Source: Thalassospira xianhensis MCCC 1A02616 (GTDB taxonomy: Bacteria > Pseudomonadota > Alphaproteobacteria > Rhodospirillales > Thalassospiraceae). From it: a DNA stretch of 64,000 nucleotides. The notes beneath the pieces were generated by a model that worked only from the letters and a program-made list of their open reading frames with translations, was not told the DNA's origin and ran no database searches. The DNA lies in assembly GCF_003326475.1 (NCBI RefSeq), contig NZ_JPWA01000004.1:124001-188000 (forward strand), read 5' to 3'. The translations under genes were made by a program, and so were the position numbers. The first letter of the stretch is position 1; each line of letters begins with the position of its first letter. This document shows, piece by piece, positions 24,823 to 34,656 of this stretch.

Positions 24823-26085
24823 ATGAATCTGCGCAAAACCATTCTCGCCACCGGTGTGGCGTTCTCTGCTCTCGCGACTGCAAGCTTTGCACATGCCGAA
24901 CCGACTGCCGAAGTCCTTCATTGGTGGACTTCGGGCGGGGAAGCCAAAGCCGTAGCTGCCCTTAAAGAAGATTTCGAAGCACATGGTGGCAAATGGGTTG
25001 ATAGCCCGGTTGCCGGTGGTGGCGGTGACGCAGCCATGACCGTGCTGCGTTCGCGTGTTCTGTCGGGCGATGCCCCGGCTGCCGTTCAGCTTAAAGGCCC
25101 GGCGATCCAGGATTGGGCCGAACAGGGTGCACTCGCTGATCTCAATGACGTTGCCGAAGCTGAAGGCTGGGACAAGGTGATCCCGCCGGCAATTCAGAGC
25201 GTCATGAAGTATGAAGGCGACTATGTTGCCGTTCCGGTAAACATTCACCGTGTTGACTGGATCTGGGCAAACCCGGAATTGCTGGCCAAAGTTGGTGCCA
25301 CCGAAGCGCCGAAAACCTGGGACGAATTCAACGCCCTTGCCGACAAGCTGAAAGCTGCTGGCATCACACCAGTCGCGCATGGCGGCCAGCCGTGGCAGGA
25401 TGCAACCGTCTTTGAAACCGTCGTTCTCGGTCTTGGCGGTCCGGAATTCTACCAGCAGGCTCTGGTTGACCTCGACGAGGACGCGCTGAAATCCGACACG
25501 ATGAAAGCCGTGTTCGACCAGATGCGCAAAATCCGCGGTTATGTCGATGCCGACTTCCCGGGCCGTGACTGGAACCTTGCAACTGCAATGGTCATGAATG
25601 GCGATGCCGCCATGCAGATCATGGGTGACTGGGCAAAAGGCGAATTCCTTGCAGCGGGTAAAGTCCCGGGCAAAGACTTCATCTGCTCGGCAACCCCGTC
25701 CGAACACGGTTACCTGTTCAACGTTGACAGCTTCGCGATGTTCAATGTTTCCGGCGATGACAAGGTCGAAGGTCAGAAACTGCTTGCAGAACTGATCGTT
25801 GGTGAGAAATTCCAGGAAACCTTCAACCTTCTTAAGGGGTCGATTCCGGCCCGTCTTGGTGTAGCACTCGACAAATTCGACGATTGCGCAAAGAAATCCG
25901 AAGCTGACCTTCTGGCAGCACAGGACGCTGGTGGCTTCCTGCCGTCCATGGCACACGGCATGGCGCTTCGCGGTCACCTTTCGGGTGCGATCGTTGACGT
26001 CGTGACCGCCCACTTCAACTCCGAAATGTCGTCCGACGAAGCCGTCGAGCGTCTTGTCGAAGCAGTTGAACTGGCCAAAGACTAA
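24823..26085 (+). CDS. gtsA: Sugar ABC transporter substrate-binding protein (GtsA-like)
   Basis: The 420-residue periplasmic binding protein has a Sec signal peptide (about 1-25, ending FAHA). The mature start EVLHWWTSGGEAKAVAAL and the block AGGGGDAAMTVLRSR are typical of the glucose/mannose-binding GtsA group of CUT1 carriers. It is the first gene of a four-gene gtsABCD-type operon, behind AGGGAGGAAA. Expected cargo is glucose or a related hexose; the exact sugar cannot be read from the sequence. The downstream hairpin probably protects its message so that the binding protein is made in excess. Confidence 0.92.
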   Translation: MNLRKTILATGVAFSALATASFAHAEPTAEVLHWWTSGGEAKAVAALKEDFEAHGGKWVDSPVAGGGGDAAMTVLRSRVLSGDAPAAVQLKGPAIQDWAEQGALADLNDVAEAEGWDKVIPPAIQSVMKYEGDYVAVPVNIHRVDWIWANPELLAKVGATEAPKTWDEFNALADKLKAAGITPVAHGGQPWQDATVFETVVLGLGGPEFYQQALVDLDEDALKSDTMKAVFDQMRKIRGYVDADFPGRDWNLATAMVMNGDAAMQIMGDWAKGEFLAAGKVPGKDFICSATPSEHGYLFNVDSFAMFNVSGDDKVEGQKLLAELIVGEKFQETFNLLKGSIPARLGVALDKFDDCAKKSEADLLAAQDAGGFLPSMAHGMALRGHLSGAIVDVVTAHFNSEMSSDEAVERLVEAVELAKD

Positions 26086-26124
26086 TCTCATCTGACCTGT
26101 GCAGTCACATTGACTGACAACGCG

Positions 26125-26150
26125 CCGGCCCCGGACATTTCCGGGGCCGG
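26125..26150 (+). promoter_or_regulatory. Intercistronic hairpin between gtsA and gtsB
   Basis: The stem CCGGCCCCGG / CCGGGGCCGG has a small loop and no T-run after it. It lies about 40 bases after the gtsA stop. Such structures usually stabilise the upstream message or cause partial termination, raising binding protein over permease. Confidence 0.65.
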
Positions 26151-26184
26151 ATTCCCGCTACTTTAATTGTTTGAGGCAAAGGGT

Positions 26185-27093
26185 ATGGGGGCTTCTTCAA
26201 GCACCGAAAGCAACCTGACGGCCAGCATCCAACGCCATCTTTCGAAGATCGTTGTTGCACCGTCCTTTGCTGCGTCCCTGTTTTTTGTCTACGGGTTCAT
26301 CCTGTGGACAGGCTATATGGCGTTTTCGAAATCGCGCATGCTTCCGGTCTGGGATTGGGCTGGTCTGCGGCAATACGAACGCCTCTGGCAAATGGAACGC
26401 TGGCATGTTGCCATCGAGAATCTGCTGATTTTCGGCGGTCTCTTTATCGTTATCTGCCTGTTTCTTGGCTGCCTGCTTGCAGTCCTTCTGGATCAGCGCA
26501 TTCGCGCCGAAGGCGTACTTCGCACTATTTTCCTTTATCCGATGGCGCTGTCATTTATCGTGACCGGCACCGTATGGAAATGGCTTCTCAATCCGGGCCT
26601 TGGTCTGGAAAGCATGATGCATGACCTTGGCTGGACCAGCTTCAAATTCGATTGGCTGGTGAATTCGGACATGGCGATCTATACCGTCGTGATCGCAGCC
26701 GTCTGGCAGGCATCGGGTTTTGTAATGGCAATGTTCCTTGCGGCATTGCGCGGCGTCGATCAGGACATCATTCGCGCAGCCTATATGGATGGTGCCAGCC
26801 TGCCCCGCATCTATTTCGGCATTATCATCCCGTCGATCCGTCCGGTTTTCCTCAGTGCCATTGTTGTTCTGGCCCATCTGGCCGTTAAAAGCTTCGACCT
26901 TGTCATTGCACTTACCGGCGGCGGCCCCGGCTATTCGTCCGATCTTCCAGCAACCTTCATGTACACGATGGCCTTCCAGCGCAACCAGCTGGGTGTGGGT
27001 GCCGCAAGTGCCATGATGATGCTGGCGACCGTAATGGCAATCATTGTGCCGTATCTGTATTCCGAACTGCGCGGAGGCAAGAAAAATGGCTGA
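26185..27093 (+). CDS. gtsB: Sugar ABC transporter permease (GtsB-like)
   Basis: This is a CUT1-family inner-membrane permease of about 302 residues with six predicted membrane segments. The ATPase-contact (EAA) loop is IIRAAYMDGASLPRIYFGIIIP. I start at ATG 26185; an in-frame TTG at 26167 would add six residues but has no better ribosome site. The 3' end overlaps the gtsC start by eight bases, so translation is coupled. Confidence 0.93.
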   Translation: MGASSSTESNLTASIQRHLSKIVVAPSFAASLFFVYGFILWTGYMAFSKSRMLPVWDWAGLRQYERLWQMERWHVAIENLLIFGGLFIVICLFLGCLLAVLLDQRIRAEGVLRTIFLYPMALSFIVTGTVWKWLLNPGLGLESMMHDLGWTSFKFDWLVNSDMAIYTVVIAAVWQASGFVMAMFLAALRGVDQDIIRAAYMDGASLPRIYFGIIIPSIRPVFLSAIVVLAHLAVKSFDLVIALTGGGPGYSSDLPATFMYTMAFQRNQLGVGAASAMMMLATVMAIIVPYLYSELRGGKKNG

Positions 27094-27973
27094 TATTCAG
27101 CATTACAGCCACGACGCAGGCTGGAAACATACCATACTGCGCGGGTTGCTATATCTCGTTCTGATCCTGTTTGCCGCCTACTATCTGTTCCCGCTTTTCG
27201 TGATGATTTCGACCTCGTTGAAGTCGCTCGATGAAATCCGGGAAGGCTCACTCATTTCGCTGCCGCGCGTCATCACGTTCGATGCCTGGACCTATGCGTG
27301 GAATGAAGCCTGTGTCGGCGTTGAATGTTCAGGCATTAAAATTTACTTCTGGAACTCGGTCAAAATGGCGGTTCCGGCGGTTCTGATTTCGACCTTCCTT
27401 GGTGCGATCAACGGATATGCCCTGACCAAATGGCGTTTTAAAGGGGCTAATATCGTCTTTGCCCTGCTGCTGTTTGGTTGCTTCATTCCGTTTCAGGTTG
27501 TGCTGCTGCCGATGTCACAGGTTCTGGGGTCACTTGGCCTTGCCAGCTCGACCACCGGTCTTGTTCTTGTGCATGTCGTTTACGGCCTGTGCTTCACCAC
27601 CCTGTTCTTCCGCAATTACTATGTTTCGATCCCGGATGAACTGGTGAAGGCAGCCACCATCGACGGCGCAGGTTTCTTCACCATTTTCTGGCGTATCATT
27701 CTGCCGATTTCGACACCGATCATCGTGGTGTCGGTGATCTGGCAGTTCACCCAGATCTGGAACGACTTCCTTTTCGGTGCCTCCTTCGCCTCTGGCGACA
27801 ATGCACCGATGACTGTCGCACTCAACAATATCGTCAACACCACGACCGGCGTGAAACAGTACAATGTCGATATGGCCACAGCTCTGCTGACCGGTCTGCC
27901 GACCCTGCTTGTTTATGTTCTGGCCGGAAAATACTTCGTCCGCGGCCTGACCGCCGGTTCGGTGAAGGGATAA
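27086..27973 (+). CDS. gtsC: Sugar ABC transporter permease (GtsC-like)
   Basis: This is the second CUT1 permease, 295 residues with six predicted membrane segments. Its EAA loop reads ELVKAATIDGAGFFTIFWRI, followed by ILPISTPI. ATG 27086 follows GGAGG and lies inside the last codons of gtsB. The loop CVGVECSG between the first two segments carries two cysteines that could face the periplasm. Confidence 0.93.
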   Translation: MADIQHYSHDAGWKHTILRGLLYLVLILFAAYYLFPLFVMISTSLKSLDEIREGSLISLPRVITFDAWTYAWNEACVGVECSGIKIYFWNSVKMAVPAVLISTFLGAINGYALTKWRFKGANIVFALLLFGCFIPFQVVLLPMSQVLGSLGLASSTTGLVLVHVVYGLCFTTLFFRNYYVSIPDELVKAATIDGAGFFTIFWRIILPISTPIIVVSVIWQFTQIWNDFLFGASFASGDNAPMTVALNNIVNTTTGVKQYNVDMATALLTGLPTLLVYVLAGKYFVRGLTAGSVKG

Positions 27974-27977
27974 GCAA

Positions 27978-29090
27978 ATGGCATCACTCACCCTTGATAA
28001 AGTTCGCAAGGCCTTCGGTCCTGTCGAGGTTCTCAAAGAAATCAATATTGCTATTGAAGACGGCGAGTTCCTGGTTCTGGTCGGCCCGTCGGGTTGCGGC
28101 AAATCCACCCTTCTGAACCTGATTGCAGGTCTTGAGGGTTCCAGCGACGGGGAAATCCGCATCGGTGATCGCGTGATCAACGACGTGCATCCCAAGGACC
28201 GCAACATCGCGATGGTGTTCCAGTCCTACGCGCTTTACCCGAATATGACCGTTCGCAAGAACATCACCTTCGGCCTTGAAATCCGTGGTGTTTCGGCGGC
28301 AGAACGCGACAAGGCCGTCGCCGATGTTGCCAAACTGCTGCAGATCGAAGCCCTGCTGGATCGTAAGCCATCCCAGCTTTCGGGTGGTCAGCGCCAGCGC
28401 GTTGCAATGGGCCGGGCGCTGGTTCGTGATCCGGACATCTTCCTGTTCGACGAACCGCTCTCGAACCTTGATGCCAAGCTGCGCGTCGATATGCGTACCG
28501 AGATCAAAAAACTGCATCAGCGTCTCGGTGCCACCATCGTTTACGTGACCCACGACCAGATCGAAGCCATGACCCTTGCCTCGCGCATTGCGGTCATGAA
28601 AGATGGCATCCTGCAGCAGTTCGATACGCCGCAGAATATCTACGAACGCCCGAACAACATTTTTGTTGCCGGCTTCATCGGTTCGCCGTCGATGAACTTC
28701 ATCAATGCAACCCTGATCAATGACAATGGCAATCTGGCCGTATCGATCAAACGCGATAACGACCCGATCATTCTGCCGCTGAAAGATGCACCGGAAAGCT
28801 ATCAAGGCTATGTCGGTAAAGATGTCGTTTTTGGCATCCGTCCGGAAGGCCTTACGCACAAGCGTACCGGCTCCGACCAACCGGGCAGCCAATATTTCAA
28901 TTTCGACTGTAAGGTCGAAGTCATTGAGCCGACCGGTGCCGACACCATGACGGTTGTCGAAATCGGCGGAAAGGAAATCGTTGCGCGCGTCCGGCCAGAC
29001 CGGGCACCGCAACCGGGCGAGATCATGACATTCTCGGCCGACATGTCTCAGATCAGTCTGTTTGATCCGGTAACGGAACTTCGGATCTGA
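27978..29090 (+). CDS. gtsD: Sugar ABC transporter ATP-binding protein (MalK/UgpC-like)
   Basis: The 370-residue ATPase energises the sugar importer. Visible motifs are Walker A GPSGCGKST, the Q-loop MVFQSYALYPNMTV, the signature LSGGQRQRVAMGRALV, Walker B IFLFDEPLSNLD and the switch His in YVTHDQIEAMTLA. A C-terminal TOBE/OB-fold regulatory domain follows (from about 235), as in MalK-type subunits. Such an ATPase can be shared by several CUT1 carriers. It is the last gene of the operon. Confidence 0.95.
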   Translation: MASLTLDKVRKAFGPVEVLKEINIAIEDGEFLVLVGPSGCGKSTLLNLIAGLEGSSDGEIRIGDRVINDVHPKDRNIAMVFQSYALYPNMTVRKNITFGLEIRGVSAAERDKAVADVAKLLQIEALLDRKPSQLSGGQRQRVAMGRALVRDPDIFLFDEPLSNLDAKLRVDMRTEIKKLHQRLGATIVYVTHDQIEAMTLASRIAVMKDGILQQFDTPQNIYERPNNIFVAGFIGSPSMNFINATLINDNGNLAVSIKRDNDPIILPLKDAPESYQGYVGKDVVFGIRPEGLTHKRTGSDQPGSQYFNFDCKVEVIEPTGADTMTVVEIGGKEIVARVRPDRAPQPGEIMTFSADMSQISLFDPVTELRI

Positions 29091-29160
29091 TCTGATCGGC
29101 GGGTGGTTCTGGGGGCCACCCGCCGTTCTTTCTTCTCTTTGGGGTATCACCTTGATCCCC

Positions 29161-29206
29161 CTGATACCAAAAACGCCCGGATGTTTCCGGGCCTTTTTGG
29201 TATCAG
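29161..29206. terminator. Bidirectional terminator between gtsD and the kinase gene
   Basis: The core stem GCCCGGA / TCCGGGC is extended by CTGATACCAAAAA / TTTTTGGTATCAG into one long hairpin with T-runs on both strands. It separates two convergent operons and overlaps the last bases of the kinase gene. Confidence 0.88.
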
Positions 29207-30711
29207 GTTTTGGCGACGCGCCGTGGCAATGCAATCGTGACCTCAAGCCCGCGTCTGGGCAAATTGCGTAGCCGTACCGTACCGTCATGGGCATCTATAA
29301 CCGTTTTCACAATCGACAGGCCAAGCCCACTGCCGCCGGTGGTACGCGCGCGTGATCCCTCGACACGGAAGAATGGCAAAAAAACATTTTCCTGATGTTC
29401 CTCGGCAATGCCCGGCCCCTCGTCCCGAATGGAAATAAGAACCGTGTCGGCTGTCGCATCCAGACTGACATAGGCGCGATAACCGTATTTCAGGGCATTT
29501 TCGATCAGGTTGGTGAAGGCACGTTTTAAGGTTCCCGGCCGACAGGTCAGACGGATGCTACGCTTGTCGCCAAATGAATGCGCTTCATCCCCGCCCCCAA
29601 AAACCGTATGCACCGAACTGAACCGAAGCGGCTGAGGACCCTCAAAACTGACAGGTCGACCAAGATCGGCGTAATCGTCGCAAATCGCTTCGAGAACCGA
29701 TGTGAAATCAACTGTGCGCTCTTCTTCCTTGTGAATCCAGTCACCAAGGAAATCGAGCGCATCATTCAAAAGCCCGTCCATTTCATCAAGGTCACGCAAT
29801 ACGGTTTCGCGCAACTCATCATTATCGATAAATTCCGCACGCAGGCGCAGGCGCGTACTGGGCGTGCGCAAATCGTGTGAAATCGCGGCCAGCATGCGGG
29901 TTCTATCCCCCAGCATGCGTGAAATCCGTTCGCGCAATCCGTTATAGGCCGCGGCCATTGATCTTGCCTCGGTCGGGCCGCGTTCCTCGACCGGGGGGCC
30001 TTCGACTTCGTCGCCCTGACGAATGATCGCCTCGGTCAGATTTTTGAAAGGCCCGGCCAGAAGGTCGGCCAAGGCAGCGAATACCGCCAACACCGCGATA
30101 ACCCCGACCAGAAAAATCAGAAAAACCATGGATGGCGATGCATAATCCGCCCAAAGTACCGGATGATTAAGCAGCATCCGCATGCCTGATGGCAACATGA
30201 TCTCGATACGGGCTTCTAACCCCTGACGTGCTATTTCGCGCGATAGACCGGCAAAAAACAGGCTGGGATTTTCGGCCGTTTCAATCAGGTCACGCTGTTC
30301 GGAACCAAGGCGACCACGACGAAAATGGACCTTTACCGATGTTGGCCAGCCTGTATCAGCCAGACGCGCAGGCATTGCGATATGTTGTGCCGGGCGCGAA
30401 AACAGAAGAATTGTACCGATGTCGTCAGGTGGCAGAACACGGACAGAAAGCCCGTCACGCGCGGCTATATCAACGATATTTCCCTGTAATTCCGGGCTTT
30501 CCGCGATCAGGATCAGTTCGCGAATGGTAAAGCCCAGCGTATAGGCACGGCTGATCCGTTCGCTTCGTTCGATAATGTATTTCGATGCGATTGAACTGAT
30601 CCCGGCGATGATGACACCACCGACCATCATGATCATAAAGATGCGTCCGCCCAGCGTGCGGGGCTTGAACCGCCGCATATATTCGGAAAACGCACCAATC
30701 TGATCTGTCAT
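29203..30711 (-). CDS. Membrane sensor histidine kinase (EnvZ/GtrS type)
   Basis: The 502-residue kinase has a first membrane segment at about 23-43, a periplasmic sensor region, a second segment at about 190-212 and a HAMP linker. The HisKA box is ISHDLRTPSTRLRLR, and the ATPase domain has N-box NLIENALKYGY, G1 RDEGPGIAEEH and G2 GGSGLGLSIVK. It lies 11 bases after the response-regulator gene and so is its partner. Because it faces the gts sugar operon, control of sugar uptake, like GltR/GtrS in pseudomonads, is a reasonable guess but is not shown by the sequence. Confidence 0.92.
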   Translation of the reverse strand: MTDQIGAFSEYMRRFKPRTLGGRIFMIMMVGGVIIAGISSIASKYIIERSERISRAYTLGFTIRELILIAESPELQGNIVDIAARDGLSVRVLPPDDIGTILLFSRPAQHIAMPARLADTGWPTSVKVHFRRGRLGSEQRDLIETAENPSLFFAGLSREIARQGLEARIEIMLPSGMRMLLNHPVLWADYASPSMVFLIFLVGVIAVLAVFAALADLLAGPFKNLTEAIIRQGDEVEGPPVEERGPTEARSMAAAYNGLRERISRMLGDRTRMLAAISHDLRTPSTRLRLRAEFIDNDELRETVLRDLDEMDGLLNDALDFLGDWIHKEEERTVDFTSVLEAICDDYADLGRPVSFEGPQPLRFSSVHTVFGGGDEAHSFGDKRSIRLTCRPGTLKRAFTNLIENALKYGYRAYVSLDATADTVLISIRDEGPGIAEEHQENVFLPFFRVEGSRARTTGGSGLGLSIVKTVIDAHDGTVRLRNLPRRGLEVTIALPRRVAKT

Positions 30712-30722
30712 GGATCGAATTC

Positions 30723-31457
<735 letters not shown>

Positions 31458-31562
31458 TCTCCGCCTCCCTTCGGTCGACAGGTCCGTAACCGGACCGTGG
31501 CGCGGAGTTTAGTTCATATCGTTGCAGTATTGAACCATTTTACCAAACGGACGGGATAAATG

Positions 31563-31592
31563 AAAAAGCCGGGGAGAGAATCCCCGGCTTTT
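31563..31592 (-). terminator. Terminator after the choice-of-anchor I protein gene
   Basis: The stem AAAAGCCGGGGA / TCCCCGGCTTTT continues into CATTTATCC on the minus strand. It lies 38 bases past the stop. Confidence 0.88.
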
Positions 31593-31629
31593 GATCTACA
31601 AATCCTTTGCATGCAGAGACTTATACAAC

Positions 31630-33228
31630 CTATTTCAGGTCATAAACTTTCGTGCTGCCCGATACTTCGCTTGCTACGATCAGCATGGCGTTGCCCGTCG
31701 GGCTATCTTTTGGATCAACAAACAGCATGCCTTCCGGTGCAAGTTCACCCGCAGTACCTGCTTCCGGATTACCGGAAAAACGACGATCTGAATGATAGGT
31801 CACGAATTGCGGATTGGTCGGATTTGTCAGGTCATAGACCATAAATCCGCCCTGGCGTTCCAGACCAATGAAAGCATAAGGCGTACCATTGACGTAACCG
31901 GTTGCCAGACCTTCGGGTTCCGGCCCCTTATCATCAGAACGGTCATCACGGCTGTAGTTCTCGGTGTCAGATGCATTGAACACATTGCCGTAATTAGCGG
32001 CCATGTACTGCTCAAACTTGTCACCACTGTCAAAGACCATATTACCATCGGCATCAAGGACGGAGAACGAACGTGCGCCATAGCTATAGATCACGTCGAA
32101 ATCACCATCACCATCCGTATCCCCCTGCGCCGTGGTCGTTTTCAGACGTCCAAGGTTTTCGTCCTTCTGCAAGGAGCTAGCATTCGGGAATGCGACCGGA
32201 TCAAGGGGCAGTTTGCCAACACGGGTTTCTTCGCTGTAACCGTCGTAATCGCGGGAATCCCCCTCGTTTGCCGTCAGGACCCAGGTTTTGCCGCCGATTT
32301 CGATCGTATCGATCGTATCTGGCATATACATTCCCATGACCGGCCAGGTGCGAATGTTGATTTCGCCGTCCTTGTCGCTGGCATCAAACGCGTTGACCGA
32401 ATGATCCTTGAAGCCAAGACCGGCAACCCGAATAACATTTGCGGTCTCAATGTCGATGATCGCCACCGCGTTGTTTTCCTGAAGCGAAACATAGGCCGTT
32501 TTGCTGTCTTTCGAGACGGCGATATATTCCGGCTCGACATCCTGTGCCACGCTCGAAGTGCCCGGGTTTGACGTGCGCATGCCATATGGCAGGTCCGGCC
32601 CGTTCAGGAATGCGAAGGAAATATTTCGCACATCGGCATCCGACAGATCGGCAAGATTTCCGGACACCGGAATAATCGAAATGCTGCCTTCGGGATCATT
32701 GTCGAATGCGTCATTCGGCTCCCCTTCGTTCGCAACCAAAACGTATTTACCATCCGGGGTAAACTTGATCATGTCAGGCAACGAGCCGACAGTTACCGCA
32801 GCAATGAAATCACCATTGGTATCAAAGAAGACTGCCTTGCCCGGTGCCTGTTTGTCGTCATTCTCGACCGCGGCGGCAACGATGTTGCCATGGATGGCAA
32901 CGCTGTTTGCTGCCTTCCCCCAGGTTTCAAGTTTGATCGAGCCAAGTTTGGCGAGTTTGTCCGGGGTCGACATATCGAGAATATCGATTGCCTTTTCACC
33001 ACCATTCACAACGAAAATGCGCTTGTTTGCCGGATCATAAGCCGGGATTTCAGCCGCACCTTCGTCAAAAAGACCGCTGCGATATTCACCCATCGGCACA
33101 ATCGAAAGCGGTTTGGCCGCCGGTGAAGCCGTATCGACCGTCATGGCCATGTTGCTCGAATGAGATGCCGTACCACAAGCCCCGAGAAGCACAGACATCG
33201 CCACAGTCGCCATTAAAGAATAACGCAT
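31630..33228 (-). CDS. Choice-of-anchor I family lipoprotein (predicted phosphatase-like beta-propeller)
   Basis: The 532-residue product has a lipoprotein signal with lipobox LLGAC (Cys18), so it should be lipid-anchored in the envelope. The body matches the choice-of-anchor I / alkaline-phosphatase-associated beta-propeller type: FTPDGKYVLVANEGEPNDAF, DVEPEYIAVS, LTANEGDSRDYDGYSEETRV, GPEPEGLATG and APEGMLFV. Acidic repeats such as GDTDGDGDFD look calcium-binding. Its catalytic role is unproven. A three-repeat Pho box lies about 55 bases upstream, so it is probably induced by phosphate starvation and may help scavenge phosphate. Confidence 0.88.
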   Translation of the reverse strand: MRYSLMATVAMSVLLGACGTASHSSNMAMTVDTASPAAKPLSIVPMGEYRSGLFDEGAAEIPAYDPANKRIFVVNGGEKAIDILDMSTPDKLAKLGSIKLETWGKAANSVAIHGNIVAAAVENDDKQAPGKAVFFDTNGDFIAAVTVGSLPDMIKFTPDGKYVLVANEGEPNDAFDNDPEGSISIIPVSGNLADLSDADVRNISFAFLNGPDLPYGMRTSNPGTSSVAQDVEPEYIAVSKDSKTAYVSLQENNAVAIIDIETANVIRVAGLGFKDHSVNAFDASDKDGEINIRTWPVMGMYMPDTIDTIEIGGKTWVLTANEGDSRDYDGYSEETRVGKLPLDPVAFPNASSLQKDENLGRLKTTTAQGDTDGDGDFDVIYSYGARSFSVLDADGNMVFDSGDKFEQYMAANYGNVFNASDTENYSRDDRSDDKGPEPEGLATGYVNGTPYAFIGLERQGGFMVYDLTNPTNPQFVTYHSDRRFSGNPEAGTAGELAPEGMLFVDPKDSPTGNAMLIVASEVSGSTKVYDLK

Positions 33229-33280
33229 AAATTCCCCCTGATGTTCGGTTTAATCGTGGCAGATAACCTGCTGATAACGC

Positions 33281-33309
33281 GTAACAGTTTGATGACGACA
33301 AGGTGACAG
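33281..33309 (-). promoter_or_regulatory. Pho box (PhoB binding site)
   Basis: On the minus strand CTGTCAC, TCGTCAT and CTGTTAC follow one another with four-base gaps, giving the 11-base period of PhoB sites (consensus CTGTCAT). The nearest repeat ends 53 bases before the lipoprotein start, which fits PhoB replacing a -35 element. Confidence 0.82.
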
Positions 33310-33402
33310 TTTCATAAATATCGGGCACTGCACGATGCTCCAAACGCCATCGGCCAGCGTAAGACATCAAAGGTTGATAATTTTCACGCAGGAAGAACAA
33401 AA

Positions 33403-34428
33403 ATGGCCACAATCAGGATCGCCATTATCGGTGCAGGAATGGCCGGTTTAAAGGCAGCATCTACGTTTCACCGGGTCGGCATCAATGTAACGGTCTTTGA
33501 AAAAAGCCGCGGCACGGGCGGACGTCTGGCAACACGGCGCACCAAATTTGGCGATTTCAATCACGGTACCCAATATGTCACCGCCCTCAATCCTGATTTT
33601 AAGGCATTCCTGCATCAGGCTGAAAACCGGAAAGCAGCCCGGAACTGGAACCCGAACCTACATCGCGGAGCTTTGGCGCACCTGCATATGCCATCGCAAT
33701 CAATCACAGACGGCAATGCCGCCAAAGATATCTGGTATCAGGGCGCACCCCAGATGAATAAACTGATCACCCCGCTTCTGGCACCGTTTGAAATCTGCAA
33801 GCAACACCGCATTATCCGTATCGAAACCGCCGGACCGCGCAATTTTGTCCTGCATGACGATATGGATGGTGAATTCGGCCCGTTTGACGGTGTGATCGTT
33901 ACCGCGCCAGCCCCGCAATCGGCAGAATTGCTGCAACCGCTTGCCGCACGATTTGATCCGATTGCCGATGTTGAAATGGCCCCATGCTGGGCTGTGATGA
34001 TTGCCTTTGCCAAACCGTTGCCAACGGCATTTGACGCAATGATCCATCCTGATCCGGCGATAAGCTGGGCAGCGCGCAGTGGCGATCACCGTCATCTGAT
34101 CCACAAGCCATCCCCCGATCTTTGGGTTTTGCATGCCAGTCCGGAATGGTCCCGCGACAACCTTGAAGAGGACAAGGAACGCATCGCATCCCGATTGCTT
34201 GATAAGCTGCGCGAGGCAAGTGGTGCAAAGCTTCCCGATGTGGTGTTCATAAACACGCATCGCTGGCGATATGCCCGCACGATCAAACCGCTTGGAAAAA
34301 GTCATCTTAGCGGCATGAACGGGCGCGTCATTGCCGCGGGCGATTGGTGTCTTGGTGCAAGGGTGGAAGCCGCATGGCGCAGCGGAAAATGCGCGGCCCA
34401 TGCCATGATCGAGACACTGATCGGGTAA
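33403..34428 (+). CDS. Renalase-like NAD(P)/FAD-dependent oxidoreductase
   Basis: The 341-residue flavoprotein starts with IRIAIIGAGMAGLKAA (FAD binding) and has the glutamate and RxxGGR-type region FEKSRGTGGRLATRR. The C-terminal FAD-closing stretch is NGRVIAAGDWCLGARVEAA. The layout matches the renalase / bacterial amine-oxidase-like family, whose bacterial members oxidise isomeric dihydronicotinamides. The substrate cannot be told from sequence. It is divergent from the Pho-regulated gene and followed after six bases by a DUF2256 gene, with which it probably forms an operon. Confidence 0.88.
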   Translation: MATIRIAIIGAGMAGLKAASTFHRVGINVTVFEKSRGTGGRLATRRTKFGDFNHGTQYVTALNPDFKAFLHQAENRKAARNWNPNLHRGALAHLHMPSQSITDGNAAKDIWYQGAPQMNKLITPLLAPFEICKQHRIIRIETAGPRNFVLHDDMDGEFGPFDGVIVTAPAPQSAELLQPLAARFDPIADVEMAPCWAVMIAFAKPLPTAFDAMIHPDPAISWAARSGDHRHLIHKPSPDLWVLHASPEWSRDNLEEDKERIASRLLDKLREASGAKLPDVVFINTHRWRYARTIKPLGKSHLSGMNGRVIAAGDWCLGARVEAAWRSGKCAAHAMIETLIG

Positions 34429-34434
34429 TTTGGG

Positions 34435-34632
34435 ATGCGCCGAAATGCCAATGGTCAAAGGCCTGCAAAATCAGACCTGCCACACAAAACCTGCCTGACC
34501 TGTAATCGACCGTTTGCCTGGAGGCGCAAATGGCGTAATTGCTGGGACTATGTCAAATATTGCTCTGCCCGTTGTCGGGATCATCGCGCAAACAACAAGG
34601 GCAGTGCCAGTCAGGCTGACACCGCCCCATAA
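34435..34632 (+). CDS. DUF2256 zinc-ribbon small protein
   Basis: The 65-residue basic protein has two cysteine pairs, KTCLTCNRPFAWRRKW and KYCSARCRDHR, with the conserved WDYVKYCS core of DUF2256. The four cysteines would bind one zinc ion. In other bacteria this family is often encoded near cryptochromes, photolyases or FAD oxidoreductases; here it follows a renalase-like flavoprotein by six bases. Function is unknown. Confidence 0.85.
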   Translation: MRRNANGQRPAKSDLPHKTCLTCNRPFAWRRKWRNCWDYVKYCSARCRDHRANNKGSASQADTAP

Positions 34633-34656
34633 ATCCACAGATTTGTCGGATCAAAA

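Noticed and set aside
24799-26091. Minus-strand open frame of 430 codons opposite gtsA
   Set aside because: Antisense to a clear binding-protein gene with signal peptide and operon context.
27984-29294. Minus-strand open frame of 436 codons opposite gtsD
   Set aside because: Antisense to an ATPase with all ABC motifs; no start signal.
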